From CAJCIY01 sp964245825 (lineage in GTDB: Bacteria; Actinomycetota; Actinomycetes; Mycobacteriales; CAJCIY01): a DNA stretch of 64,000 nt. The stretch spans positions 62,001 through 126,000 of the forward strand of contig CAXTNT010000008.1 in the NCBI GenBank assembly GCA_964245825.1. Direction: 5' to 3'. A program made the position numbers and the translations under genes. Of the stretch, positions 44,073-53,000 are shown in pieces; the stretch's first letter is position 1, and each line of letters begins with the position of its first letter. A model generated the notes under the pieces. It was not told where the DNA came from, made no database searches, and was given only the letters and a program-made list of their open reading frames with translations.

Positions 44073-46736
44073 GTGCGCACCGACGACATCCGGCAGCGGT
44101 TCCTCGACCACTTCGAGCGGAACGGCCACACAGTGGTCCCCTCGGCCAGTCTGATCGCCGACGACCCGACGCTGCTGCTCGTCCCGGCCGGCATGGTGCC
44201 GTTCAAGCCGTACTTCCTCGGTGAGCAGACCCCACCCGCCCGGCGGCTGACCAGCGTGCAGAAGTGCGTCCGCACGATCGACATCGACGAGGTCGGCAGG
44301 ACCACCCGGCACGGCTCGTTCTTCCAGATGAACGGCAACTTCTCCTTCGGCGACTACTTCAAGGCGGGGGCCGCCGCGTACGCCTGGGAGCTGGTCACCC
44401 GATCCCAGGCCGACGGCGGGTACGGGCTCGCGGAGCGCGACCTGTGGGTCACCGTCTTCACCGACGACGACGAGGCCGAGCAGATCTGGCGCACCGAGGT
44501 CGGTGTCGACCCCGCGCGCATCCAGCGCCGCGGCATGGCCGACAACTACTGGTCGATGGGCGTGCCCGGCCCCTGCGGCCCGTGCTCGGAGATCTTCGTC
44601 GACCGCGGCGCGGCGTACGGGGCGGAAGGCGGTCCCGAGGTCGACGAGGACCGCTACATGGAGATCTGGAACCTGGTCTTCATGCAGTACGAGCGGGGGC
44701 CCGGCAGCGGCAAGGACGACTTCGAGATCCTCGGCGACCTGCCGCAGCGCAACATCGACACCGGGATGGGCCTGGAACGGGTCGCGTACCTGCTGCAGGG
44801 GGTGGACAACCTCTACGAGATCGACCAGGTGCGCCCGATCCTCGACGCGGCCGCGGCGATGACCGGCACCACCTACGGGGCGGAGCAGGGCCCCGACGTG
44901 CGGCTGCGGGTGATCGCCGATCACGTCCGGTCCGCACTGATGATCATCGGCGACGGTGTGACGCCCTCGAACGAGGGCCGTGGCTACGTGCTGCGTCGGC
45001 TGCTGCGCCGCGCCGTGCGCGCGCTGAGGCTGCTCGGGCTGGGCGAGCCCGGCCTGCCGGTGCTGCTGCCGGTGGCGCGGGACTGCATGGGCGGCTCCTA
45101 CCCGGAGCTGGTCACCGGCTTCGACCGCATCAGCGCCTCCGCGTATGCCGAGGAGGAGGCGTTCCTGTCCACCCTGCGCGCCGGCACCACCATCCTCGAC
45201 ACCCAGGTCGCCGAGATCCGGCGCGCCGGCGGCACGCAGCTGGCGGGCGACCGCGCGTTCGCGCTGCACGACACGTACGGGTTCCCGATCGACCTCACGC
45301 TGGAGATGGCGGCCGAGCAGGGCCTCACCGTGGACGAGGCGGGGTTCCGGGCACTGATGGCCCAGCAGCGTGACCGCGCGAAGGCGGACAGCGCGGCCAA
45401 GAAGTCGGGGCACGCCGACGTCAGCCTCTGGCGCGAGATCCTCGGCGCCGCGGGCCCGTCGGTCTTCACCGGGTACGAGGAGCTGCGCACCGATGGCACC
45501 GTCGTCGGCCTGGTCGCCGGCGGTGCGCCCCTCGGCGAGGCGGTCGCCGGCGACGAGGTGCAGGTCGTCCTCGACCGCACCCCGTTCTACGCCGAGTCCG
45601 GCGGCCAGTCGCCGGACGCCGGCGAGATCGTCGGCGGCGACGGCACCCGGCTCGAGGTGCTGGACGTGCAGCGGGCGCTCAAGGGCCTGGTCGTGCACAC
45701 CGTCCGCGTCGCCGAGGGTGCCGTGCACGTCGGGCAGCGACTGGTCGGGCAGGTCGACCCCGACTGGCGGACCGGCGCGCGGCAGGCGCACTCGGCAACC
45801 CACGTGATCCACGCCGCGCTGCGCGAGGTGCTCGGTCCGAGCGCCCTGCAGACCGGCTCGTACAACACCCCCGGGCGGCTCCGGCTGGACTTCGGCTGGA
45901 CGGGGGCGGTGACGGCCGCGGCGCTGCGCGACGTGGAGGACGTGGCGGCCCGGGCCCTGCGCGCGGACCTGCCGGTCACCGCGCAGCAGATGACGTTGCC
46001 CGAGGCGCGCGCGTGGGGGGCGCTGGCGCTGTTCGGGGAGAAGTACGACGAGACCGTCCGGGTGGTGGAGATCGGCGGGCCGTGGTCGCGCGAGCTCTGC
46101 GGCGGTACGCACGTGCAGCGCTCCGCGCAGATCGGCGCGGTCCTGGTCACCGGCGAGTCGAGCGTGGGCTCGGGCGTACGCCGGATCGAGGCGCTGGTGG
46201 GGCTGGAGGCGATGCGCCGCTCCGCCCGCGACAAGGCGCTGCTGGCGGCGCTGGCGGACACCCTGTCCGTCCCGGTCGAGCAGACGCTGGACCGGGTCAC
46301 CGCCCTCGCGGCGCGGGTACGCCAGCTCGAGCGGGAGCTGGCGCAGGCCCGGTCGGCCTCCGTGCTGGCCAGCGCGCAGCAGCTCGCGGACGCTGCCCGC
46401 GACGTCGGCGGCACCCGGGTCGTCGCCGCGCAGGCGCCCGACGGCGTGAGCGGCGACGACCTGCGCGCGCTCGCGCTCGACGTCCGCGCCCGGCTGGGGG
46501 AGGCCGCGCCCGCGGTGGTTGTGCTCGGCGCGGCTGCCGGCGGCCGGGTGGCGCTCGTCGCGGCGACCAACGACGCCGCGCGCGCCGCGGGCCGTCGCGC
46601 CGGGGCCGTGATCCGCGTGCTCGCGCCGCTCGTCGGCGGTGGCGGTGGGGGTCGGGACGACGTGGCGCAGGGCGGCGGCGCGGACGCGTCCGGGCTGCCC
46701 GCGGCGCTCGCCCGGGTGACGGACCTGCTGGCGTGA
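44073..46736 (+). CDS. alaS: Alanyl-tRNA synthetase
   Basis: Charges tRNA-Ala. The 887-residue product is full length: aminoacylation domain with SFFQMNGNFSFGDYFK near residue 80 and the class II motif region NYWSMGVPGPCGPCSE. The editing domain has HSATH near residue 573 and CGGTHV near 675 (Zn-binding editing site), followed by a C-terminal coiled-coil and DHH-like domain. GTG start; a GAGACT box lies six bases upstream, and GGGAG at ten. Usual operon order alaS-ruvX-mltG-aroE follows. Confidence 0.97.
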   Translation: MRTDDIRQRFLDHFERNGHTVVPSASLIADDPTLLLVPAGMVPFKPYFLGEQTPPARRLTSVQKCVRTIDIDEVGRTTRHGSFFQMNGNFSFGDYFKAGAAAYAWELVTRSQADGGYGLAERDLWVTVFTDDDEAEQIWRTEVGVDPARIQRRGMADNYWSMGVPGPCGPCSEIFVDRGAAYGAEGGPEVDEDRYMEIWNLVFMQYERGPGSGKDDFEILGDLPQRNIDTGMGLERVAYLLQGVDNLYEIDQVRPILDAAAAMTGTTYGAEQGPDVRLRVIADHVRSALMIIGDGVTPSNEGRGYVLRRLLRRAVRALRLLGLGEPGLPVLLPVARDCMGGSYPELVTGFDRISASAYAEEEAFLSTLRAGTTILDTQVAEIRRAGGTQLAGDRAFALHDTYGFPIDLTLEMAAEQGLTVDEAGFRALMAQQRDRAKADSAAKKSGHADVSLWREILGAAGPSVFTGYEELRTDGTVVGLVAGGAPLGEAVAGDEVQVVLDRTPFYAESGGQSPDAGEIVGGDGTRLEVLDVQRALKGLVVHTVRVAEGAVHVGQRLVGQVDPDWRTGARQAHSATHVIHAALREVLGPSALQTGSYNTPGRLRLDFGWTGAVTAAALRDVEDVAARALRADLPVTAQQMTLPEARAWGALALFGEKYDETVRVVEIGGPWSRELCGGTHVQRSAQIGAVLVTGESSVGSGVRRIEALVGLEAMRRSARDKALLAALADTLSVPVEQTLDRVTALAARVRQLERELAQARSASVLASAQQLADAARDVGGTRVVAAQAPDGVSGDDLRALALDVRARLGEAAPAVVVLGAAAGGRVALVAATNDAARAAGRRAGAVIRVLAPLVGGGGGGRDDVAQGGGADASGLPAALARVTDLLA

Positions 46737-47152
46737 CCGACCCCGCCGGGGTGGTCGTGGCCCTCGACGTCGGTACGGTGCGGGTGGGCGTCGCGGCGAG
46801 CGACCCGTACCAGCTGCTGGCCTCCCCGGTCGTCACGCTCGCCGCCGCCGACCTCGCCGGCGCGGCCGGGGTCGTCCGGGACAGGGAGGCGGTGCGCGTG
46901 GTGGTGGGCCTGCCCCGTACGCTCGCCGGTCGTGACGGACCGTCGGTGGCGATGGCTCGGGCCTATGCGGAGCGGTTGGCACCGCTCGTCGCGCCGGTGC
47001 CCGTGGACCTCGTCGACGAGCGGTTGACGACCGTGCTCGCCGAGCGGGCTCTCGCCGGCGCGGGTGTCCGCGGCCGGGCCCGCCGCGCGGTGGTGGACCA
47101 GGCCGCCGCCGTCGCGCTGCTGCAGGGCGTGCTCGACGGTCGCCGCCGATGA
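46733..47152 (+). CDS. ruvX: Holliday junction resolvase-like YqgF/RuvX
   Basis: A 139-residue RNase H-fold protein with LDVGTVRVGVAASDP near residue 11 (first catalytic Asp), VVVGLPRTLAG, and VDERLTTVLAE plus VDQAAAVALLQ carrying further acidic residues. Family members act in rRNA 5'-end processing or as antitermination/resolvase factors. The GTG start overlaps the alaS stop by four bases and the end overlaps mltG by four. Confidence 0.94.
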   Translation: MTDPAGVVVALDVGTVRVGVAASDPYQLLASPVVTLAAADLAGAAGVVRDREAVRVVVGLPRTLAGRDGPSVAMARAYAERLAPLVAPVPVDLVDERLTTVLAERALAGAGVRGRARRAVVDQAAAVALLQGVLDGRRR

Positions 47153-48204
47153 GTCCGCAGCACCGGGCGGCGCCGCCTCCGGCGTCGGGGCTCAACCGCC
47201 GCGGTCGGGCGTTGATCCTGTTGCTGGTCGCCCTCGTGGTGGTCGGCATCCTCGCGGCGGGCGGGGTCTTCGCGGCCTCCCTGCTACGCCACAGCAGCGG
47301 GAGCAAGGACTTCGCCGGCACCGGCACCGGGCGGGTGGTGGTGCACGTGGCCGCCGGCGACACCGCCACCGCGATCGGCCACACCCTGGTGGCCGACGGC
47401 GTCGTCGCCAGCGTCGGAGCGTTCGCGAATGCCGCGGAGAACGACAGCAGGTCGGCGAACATCGCGCCCGGCTACTACGCCCTGCGCACCCACATGAGTG
47501 CGCAGGCTGCGCTGACCCTGCTGCTGAGCCCCTCGTCGGTGGTCGCGGCCCGCTTCACCGTCCCCGAGGGGACCTCGATCAAGAACGTGCCGGGGATCAT
47601 CGCGGCGCACACGTCCGTGACCGCCGCGCAGCTGCTGGTCGCGATCGCGGCGCCCGCCACCCTGGGCCTGCCGTCCTACGCCGACGGCCATGTCGAGGGG
47701 TTCCTGTTCCCGGCCACGTACGACGTGCCGCCGGGGAGCACCGCCACCCAGGTGCTGACCCTGATGACCAGGCGGTTCGCCCAGGCCGCGAGCGACACCG
47801 CTCTGGTGGCGGGCGCGAAGGCGCTGGGGCTGACCCCGCTCCAGGTCGTGACCATCGCCTCGATCATCCAGCGCGAGTCGGCGTCGGCGGCCGACGGGCC
47901 GCGGGTGGCCCGGGTCTTCTACAACCGGCTCGCGGCCGGGATGCCGCTCGGCAGCGAGTTCACCGTCAGCTACACCGGCAACGACGCGAGTAGCCCCTAC
48001 AACACCTACACCCACCCGGGCATCCCGCCCGGCCCGTACGACTCGCCGGGCCAGACGGCGCTGCTGTCGGCGCTGCACCCGGCCGCCGGCACCTACCGGT
48101 TCTTCGTGACGCTGCCGAAGGAGGGCACCGAGTTCGTCGACACCGACGCGCAGTTCGAGGCGCTGTCCGCGAAGTGCCGTGCCGAAGGCGGTTGCAAGGG
48201 CTGA
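47149..48204 (+). CDS. mltG: Endolytic transglycosylase MltG
   Basis: A single-pass inner membrane protein (hydrophobic helix at about 20-44) with an extracytoplasmic YceG domain that cuts nascent peptidoglycan and sets glycan length. Catalytic Glu243 lies in ASIIQRES, with FLFPATYDVPPG upstream and GIPPGPYDSPG downstream. 351 residues. The start overlaps ruvX and the stop overlaps aroE by one base (TGATG). Confidence 0.93.
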   Translation: MSPQHRAAPPPASGLNRRGRALILLLVALVVVGILAAGGVFAASLLRHSSGSKDFAGTGTGRVVVHVAAGDTATAIGHTLVADGVVASVGAFANAAENDSRSANIAPGYYALRTHMSAQAALTLLLSPSSVVAARFTVPEGTSIKNVPGIIAAHTSVTAAQLLVAIAAPATLGLPSYADGHVEGFLFPATYDVPPGSTATQVLTLMTRRFAQAASDTALVAGAKALGLTPLQVVTIASIIQRESASAADGPRVARVFYNRLAAGMPLGSEFTVSYTGNDASSPYNTYTHPGIPPGPYDSPGQTALLSALHPAAGTYRFFVTLPKEGTEFVDTDAQFEALSAKCRAEGGCKG

Positions 48205-48962
48205 TGCACGCCGCGCTCCTGGGCGATCCGGCCGCGCATTCGCGCTCCCCGCTGCTGCACACGGCGGCCTACGACGCGCTGGGCCTCGACGGCTGGCGCT
48301 ACCACTCGATCCGCTGCAGCGCAGCCGCTCTGGGGCCGCTGCTCGACCGCGTACGAGCATCCGGGCGGTGGGCCGGCCTGTCACTGACCATGCCGCTGAA
48401 GGAGGTGGCGGGCGGACTGCTGGACGAGGTCCGCACCGACCTCGGGGCGGTCAACACCGTCGTGGTCTCGCGCGACCGGCTCGTCGGCCACAACACCGAT
48501 GTCGACGGCGTCCGCGCCGGCCTGGCCGAGCTCGGGTACGCCGGGGGGCCGGCCGCCGTCCTCGGCGCGGGCGGCACGGCGCGTGCGGCGCTGGCCGCGT
48601 TGGCCGGGCTCGGGGCCACCGAGGTCGTGCTGCACGCCCGGACACCGGCCCGCGCCGCCGCGACCGCCGCGATCGGCCGCAGCCTGGGGCTCGTGGTCAC
48701 GGTGGCTCCGCTCGACGGGGTGGCGGCGGGGGCGACGGTGGTCGCGACTCTGCCAGCCACCGCGCCGGCCGCTCCGCCGACCGGGCCGCTGCTCGATGTG
48801 GTGTACGCGCCCTGGCCCACCCCGCGGGCCCGGGCTGCGCTCGCCGCGGGCCTCCCGGTTGTCGGTGGGCAGACGGTCCTGCTGGCTCAGGCCGCGGCAC
48901 AGGTGGCGCTGATGACCGGTCTGCCAGCCCCCCTGGCGGCGATGCGAGCGGCGCTGGCCTGA
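48204..48962 (+). CDS. aroE: Shikimate dehydrogenase
   Basis: Reduces 3-dehydroshikimate with NADPH in the chorismate pathway. The 252-residue product has SRSPLLHTAAY near residue 14, SLTMPLKE with the catalytic Lys, NTDVDG near 96 and the dinucleotide motif LGAGGTARAAL near residue 122. The C-terminal QTVLLAQAAAQ is also typical. It ends the alaS operon and lies 75 bases before the pilB start, where the pil promoter begins. Confidence 0.93.
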   Translation: MHAALLGDPAAHSRSPLLHTAAYDALGLDGWRYHSIRCSAAALGPLLDRVRASGRWAGLSLTMPLKEVAGGLLDEVRTDLGAVNTVVVSRDRLVGHNTDVDGVRAGLAELGYAGGPAAVLGAGGTARAALAALAGLGATEVVLHARTPARAAATAAIGRSLGLVVTVAPLDGVAAGATVVATLPATAPAAPPTGPLLDVVYAPWPTPRARAALAAGLPVVGGQTVLLAQAAAQVALMTGLPAPLAAMRAALA

Positions 48963-48972
48963 CCCGGCGCCG

Positions 48973-49000
48973 TCAAGGACGGCCGCCCGGGAGCCGACAT
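48973..49000 (+). promoter_or_regulatory. FliA/WhiG-type promoter of pilB
   Basis: TCAA at 48973-48976 and GCCGACAT at 48993-49000, exactly 20 nt apart from first base to first base. The -10 box is close to the sigma-28 consensus GCCGATAA. It overlaps an ATG at 48999 that is in frame with pilB, arguing that translation starts later, at GTG 49038. Confidence 0.7.
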
Positions 49001-49037
49001 GTTCGGGGAAGGGGTGGGGTCCGAGCAGAGGAGCGAC

Positions 49038-50708
49038 GTGAAGCAGCTGGGCGACATCCTGGTCGAGGACGGCCTGCTCACGCCAGACCAGCTGTTCCAG
49101 GCCTCGCAGGAGCAGAAGCGGGTCGGCCGTGCGCTGGGCCGCGTGCTCGTGGACCTGAAGATGGTCTCCGAGGGGCAGCTGGTGGCCGCCTTGGCGGCGC
49201 AGATCGGCATGCCCTTCGTGGACCTGGCCGACTACCCCGTCGATGGGGCGGCGGTCGCTGCCTTTCCCGACCAGGTGGCCCGTCGCTACACCGCCATCGG
49301 CATCGGCTGGGAGGACGGCAAGATCATCGTGGCGATGGCCGACCCGGCCAACGTCATCGCGCTGGACGACATCCGCAGCCTCACCGGCTGCGACGTCAAG
49401 CCGGTGGTCGGGACCCGCGCCGACATCCTGGCGGCGATCAACCGGTTCCACCGCGTCGACTCCGACCTGGACGACCTGACCACGACCCTGGACGCCTCGG
49501 CCCCGGATGACAACGAGCTCGCGCAGGTCCGGGAGGCGGTCGACGACGCCCCGATCGTCAAGTTCGTGAACCTGCTCATCACCCAGGCCGTGCAGGACCG
49601 TGCCTCGGACATCCACATCGAGCCGGCCGAGCGGGAGCTGCGGGTCCGCTACCGCATCGACGGCGTCCTGCACGAGGTGATGCACTCGCCCAAGACGATC
49701 CAGTCCGGCGTCGTCAGCCGACTGAAGATCATGGCCGACATGAACATCGCCGAGCGCCGGCTGCCGCAGGACGGCCGGCTGTCGGTGAGCATCAACGGCA
49801 GGAAGATCGACCTGCGGGTCGCCTCGCTCCCCACGGTGTGGGGCGAGAAGATCGTCATGCGGATCTTGGACAACTCGACGGCGATGCTGAACCTCTCGGA
49901 CCTGGGTTTCCTGCCCTCGTCCTACGAGCGCTATGCCCGGAGCTTCAGCAAGCCGTACGGGATGATCCTGGTGACCGGTCCGACCGGCTCGGGCAAGTCC
50001 ACGACGCTGTACGCGACCCTCAACATCGTCTCGACGCCCGACCGGAACGTGATCACCGTCGAGGACCCGGTGGAGTACCGGCTGGCCGGCATCAACCAGG
50101 TGCAGACCAACGCCAAGGCGGGGCTGACGTTCGCCAGCGCCCTGCGTTCCATCCTGCGCTCGGACCCGGACGTCGTGCTGATCGGTGAGGTGCGCGACCA
50201 CGAGACCGCGCAGATCGCGATCGAGGCGTCGCTGACCGGTCACCTCGTGCTGACCACCCTGCACACCAACGACGCGCCGGCCGCGGTCTCCCGGCTGATC
50301 GAGATGGGTATCGAGCCGTTCCTGGTCGGCTCCTCGCTCGACTGCGTCCTGGCCCAGCGGCTCGCCCGCAGGCTCTGCCCCAAGTGTCGTGAGGCGTACG
50401 TCCCGACCCGCGACGAACTGGTGTCCAGCAGGTACGGGCTGTGGGAGGACGGGATGGACCTGCCTACGCTCTTCCGCGGCGTCGGCTGCCAGAACTGCTC
50501 CAAGACCGGCTACAAGGGTCGGCTCGCACTGCACGAGGTCATGATCGTCAGCGAGCAGATCGAGCGGCTTGCGGTCCAACGCGCGCCCACGGAGACCATC
50601 ACCCGTACCGCGCGCGAGGAGGGCATGACCACCCTGCGGGAGGACGGCATGGCCAAGGTGGCCCGTGGAGACACCACCCTGGAGGAGATCCTCCGCATCG
50701 TGGTCTGA
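49038..50708 (+). CDS. pilB: Type IV pilus assembly ATPase PilB
   Basis: Extension motor that drives pilin polymerisation. The 556-residue product has a GspE-N domain (KQLGDILVEDGLLTPDQL at the N terminus, then a MshEN-like unit) and a C-terminal ATPase with Walker A GPTGSGKST at about residue 314, Asp box region, and Walker B LIGEVRDHETAQIA. A tetracysteine zinc motif is CPKC near 447 and CQNC near 484. An ATG at 48999 would give 13 extra residues but sits inside the -10 box of the probable promoter; GTG 49038 has AGAGGAG seven bases upstream and was chosen. Confidence 0.95.
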   Translation: MKQLGDILVEDGLLTPDQLFQASQEQKRVGRALGRVLVDLKMVSEGQLVAALAAQIGMPFVDLADYPVDGAAVAAFPDQVARRYTAIGIGWEDGKIIVAMADPANVIALDDIRSLTGCDVKPVVGTRADILAAINRFHRVDSDLDDLTTTLDASAPDDNELAQVREAVDDAPIVKFVNLLITQAVQDRASDIHIEPAERELRVRYRIDGVLHEVMHSPKTIQSGVVSRLKIMADMNIAERRLPQDGRLSVSINGRKIDLRVASLPTVWGEKIVMRILDNSTAMLNLSDLGFLPSSYERYARSFSKPYGMILVTGPTGSGKSTTLYATLNIVSTPDRNVITVEDPVEYRLAGINQVQTNAKAGLTFASALRSILRSDPDVVLIGEVRDHETAQIAIEASLTGHLVLTTLHTNDAPAAVSRLIEMGIEPFLVGSSLDCVLAQRLARRLCPKCREAYVPTRDELVSSRYGLWEDGMDLPTLFRGVGCQNCSKTGYKGRLALHEVMIVSEQIERLAVQRAPTETITRTAREEGMTTLREDGMAKVARGDTTLEEILRIVV

Positions 50709-50719
50709 GTGCGCCCGGC

Positions 50720-52498
50720 TCAGGCGGGCCGGCGGAGTGACCACAGTGCGACGTCACCGGTGCGGACGGGCGGCGTCCCGAGCATGTCGGTCACCGCCGC
50801 GACGAGTGCGGCGTGCTCCTGGGGATAGGCGATGACCACGGCCCGGACGCCCAGGGACACGAGGTTGGCCCGCGCCGCGGCCGCGGTCGGGACCGGGGTG
50901 CCGCCAGCCGACGGCTGCGCCAGGTCCCGGTCGCCGAGCCACGTCAGGATCGGCAGTGGCTGGCGGGCGAACTGGTCGGCCTGGCCCGGCAGCAGCGGAC
51001 CGAGCACGTAGCCGCCGAGCATCCGGAACCGGAACTTGGCGGCGGCCTGCCAGACCATCGCGTCGTCGTTGGCGGAGCTGTACGCGTCTGGGTAGACGGC
51101 CACGAGACTGCCGGCCGGGACGGCGTCGGCCCCGCTGGTGAAGAAAGCAGGCACCGCCACCCGGGTGGTCGTCATCGGCAGCACGGGAGCGAGGCTCGCC
51201 ACACACGCGAGGGCGAGCAGCGCCACCGGCAGGGCGCTCCGACCCGCGGCCCGGCGCCGTACCAGCAGCTCCTCGATGCCGACGCCGGCCAGGATGGCGA
51301 CCAGCAGGAACACCTCGAGGCTGAGGCGGACGGGCTCCAGGTCGCCGAGCAGCGGCAGCGCCGACACCAGTCGCCAGGGCGTCAGCGTCCACCCCTGGAC
51401 GTCGTTGACGGTGACCGTGCGCCCGAGGGTGAGCAAGCCCGTGGACAGGGCCACCGCGCCGAGGACTTGGACGCTGCGCCGCCGTCGCAGCGCGGCGATC
51501 GCGGCGATCGCGGCGATCGGCAGCAACCCCAGGAAGGCGGTGGACTCCAGCTGGTCGAGCACCTGACCCGGGTCGGGGTACAGGCGCCCCACGACGTTCA
51601 CCCGGGTCGCGTACGCGAAGTTGGTCACGTCGATGACGGGGACCAGGTCGAGCGCCCGGAACGAGCCGGAGATGCGATCCGGCCCCAGGAACTGCACCGC
51701 GAGCGCGGGAGCCGTTCCGACCACGACCAGGGTCGCCGCAATGGCCGCGAGTCGCAGGGTGGGGGCCACCCACCGCCGCAGTTCGCGACGTCCCACCACG
51801 GCGACCGCGACCACCGCTACCAGGGCCACCAACGCGACGTCGGTGGCCATCTCCTCGTCGAGCCAGACCTGCAGGGCGGTGGCCAGCCCGAGGTAGACCC
51901 CGGTCCGGCCGGCGCTGCGACGACCGGTGAGGAAGTCGGCGCCGAGCAGCAGCACCAGCGGCGGGAAGAACGCCAGCACGAGCATCGGGTGGTCGAGGCC
52001 GTGGGCGAGCATGAACGGGCACACCTCGTAGAGCAGCCCGACGGTGTACGCGGTGGGGGGCGCCACGAAGCGGGTGGCGGCCCGCCAGGCCGTGAGGCCC
52101 GAGACCGTGAAGGCCAGCGTCAACAGGACCGTGTACGAGGCCATCGGGCCGAGGACCAGCGTGACCGGGATGAGCAGGACCGCGGCTGGCGGCATCCATG
52201 CGTTCCAGAACACGTTGATGCCGGCGGGGGCGTGCACGTACGTCGTGACGAAGGGGTCGTGGCCGTGCGTGATCGACGTGGCGAACCACTGCAGTCCCCA
52301 GACGAAGGTCTCGTTGTCGCCGGGGAGGCCCGGCAGCACCGAGCCGAAGTGCTGCCAGGACCGGGCGAGCAGCAGGAAGGCCAGCCCGGCGAACGGGACG
52401 GCCAGCAGCCAGCCAGGCACGCGGCGCGGCCGGGCGCGCGTGGTGTGCCGGTGCCGCCCGAGGGTGGCGTCCGCCGCCCGGGGTGCGGTCGTCGTCAC
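50720..52498 (-). CDS. Multi-pass membrane protein, GT-C glycosyltransferase-like
   Basis: A 592-residue protein with about eleven to thirteen hydrophobic segments and a long extracytoplasmic C-terminal domain. The first loop (GDNETFVWGLQWFATS, acidic residues after helix 1) and the layout resemble GT-C or YfhO-like enzymes that use polyprenyl-phosphate sugars, but no diagnostic DxD signature is certain. It converges on pilB (11 bp between stops) and is divergent from GtrA. The GTG at 52498 is preferred; a FliA-like site just upstream would make it leaderless. Function in pilus or surface glycan assembly is inferred from position. Confidence 0.65.
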   Translation of the reverse strand: MTTTAPRAADATLGRHRHTTRARPRRVPGWLLAVPFAGLAFLLLARSWQHFGSVLPGLPGDNETFVWGLQWFATSITHGHDPFVTTYVHAPAGINVFWNAWMPPAAVLLIPVTLVLGPMASYTVLLTLAFTVSGLTAWRAATRFVAPPTAYTVGLLYEVCPFMLAHGLDHPMLVLAFFPPLVLLLGADFLTGRRSAGRTGVYLGLATALQVWLDEEMATDVALVALVAVVAVAVVGRRELRRWVAPTLRLAAIAATLVVVGTAPALAVQFLGPDRISGSFRALDLVPVIDVTNFAYATRVNVVGRLYPDPGQVLDQLESTAFLGLLPIAAIAAIAALRRRRSVQVLGAVALSTGLLTLGRTVTVNDVQGWTLTPWRLVSALPLLGDLEPVRLSLEVFLLVAILAGVGIEELLVRRRAAGRSALPVALLALACVASLAPVLPMTTTRVAVPAFFTSGADAVPAGSLVAVYPDAYSSANDDAMVWQAAAKFRFRMLGGYVLGPLLPGQADQFARQPLPILTWLGDRDLAQPSAGGTPVPTAAAARANLVSLGVRAVVIAYPQEHAALVAAVTDMLGTPPVRTGDVALWSLRRPA

Positions 52499-52505
52499 TG
52501 AGATG

Positions 52506-52532
52506 CTCTCGGCGTCCGCCGGCCGCACCTGA
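52506..52532 (-). promoter_or_regulatory. Possible FliA/WhiG-type promoter of the membrane glycosyltransferase gene
   Basis: Minus-strand TCAG (from 52532) and GCCGAGAG (52513-52506) with 19 nt between first bases, one less than in the five pil sites but equal to the enteric TAAA-N15-GCCGATAA spacing. Transcription would start at about the GTG at 52498. Confidence 0.4.
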
Positions 52533-52586
52533 ACGCGCCGCGAACCGGCCCTGCAGTTCGGAGCCCCGCACGCCGACGCACCAGGG

Positions 52587-53000
52587 GTGTCGTCCGTTCC
52601 CCGCCTGGGCCGCCGTCCCCTGACGTTCGGCGCGGTGGGCGTGCTGAACACGGCAGTCGGGCTGAGCGCCTACACGGCCGGCCTGGACGTCCTGCACCTG
52701 CCGTACCTGTGGAGCCTGCTGGTCGGGCATCTCGTGTCGGTCTGCTTCGCCTACCCGCTGCATCGCCGGCTGGTCTTCCGGGTCACCGGCACCGTCGCGC
52801 GGGACTTCGTCCGCTACGAGGTGGTCACCCTGACCAGCCTGGCGCTGAACGCGCTCCTGCTGACGCTCGCGGTCGCCGTACTCAAGACTCCCCAGCTCGC
52901 TGCCGAGGTGATGGTCACGGGGCTGCTCGCCGTCGGCAGCTATCTCGCGCACCGCGATTTCTCCTTCGCCCGACGTGCGCGCGCAGCTGGTGAGGAGTGA
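52587..53000 (+). CDS. GtrA family membrane protein
   Basis: A 137-residue protein with four transmembrane helices and the GtrA landmarks: FGAVGVLNTAVGLSAY near residue 14 and FAYPLHRRLVFR near 55. GtrA proteins flip or support polyprenyl-linked glucose/sugars for glycosylation. Its end overlaps the next GT2 gene by four bases, the classical gtrA-gtrB pairing. GTG start. Confidence 0.85.
   Translation: MSSVPRLGRRPLTFGAVGVLNTAVGLSAYTAGLDVLHLPYLWSLLVGHLVSVCFAYPLHRRLVFRVTGTVARDFVRYEVVTLTSLALNALLLTLAVAVLKTPQLAAEVMVTGLLAVGSYLAHRDFSFARRARAAGEE

Noticed and set aside
51492..51518. Three tandem copies of a 9-bp unit in the membrane glycosyltransferase gene.
   Set aside because: They encode Ala/Ile-rich membrane-helix residues and are short in-frame repeats of no clear regulatory meaning.
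52552..52579. A further GCCGACGC box 20 nt after TGCA, just before the GtrA-like GTG.
   Set aside because: The upstream box TGCA does not match TCAR, so it was not counted with the five pil promoters, though its spacing fits.
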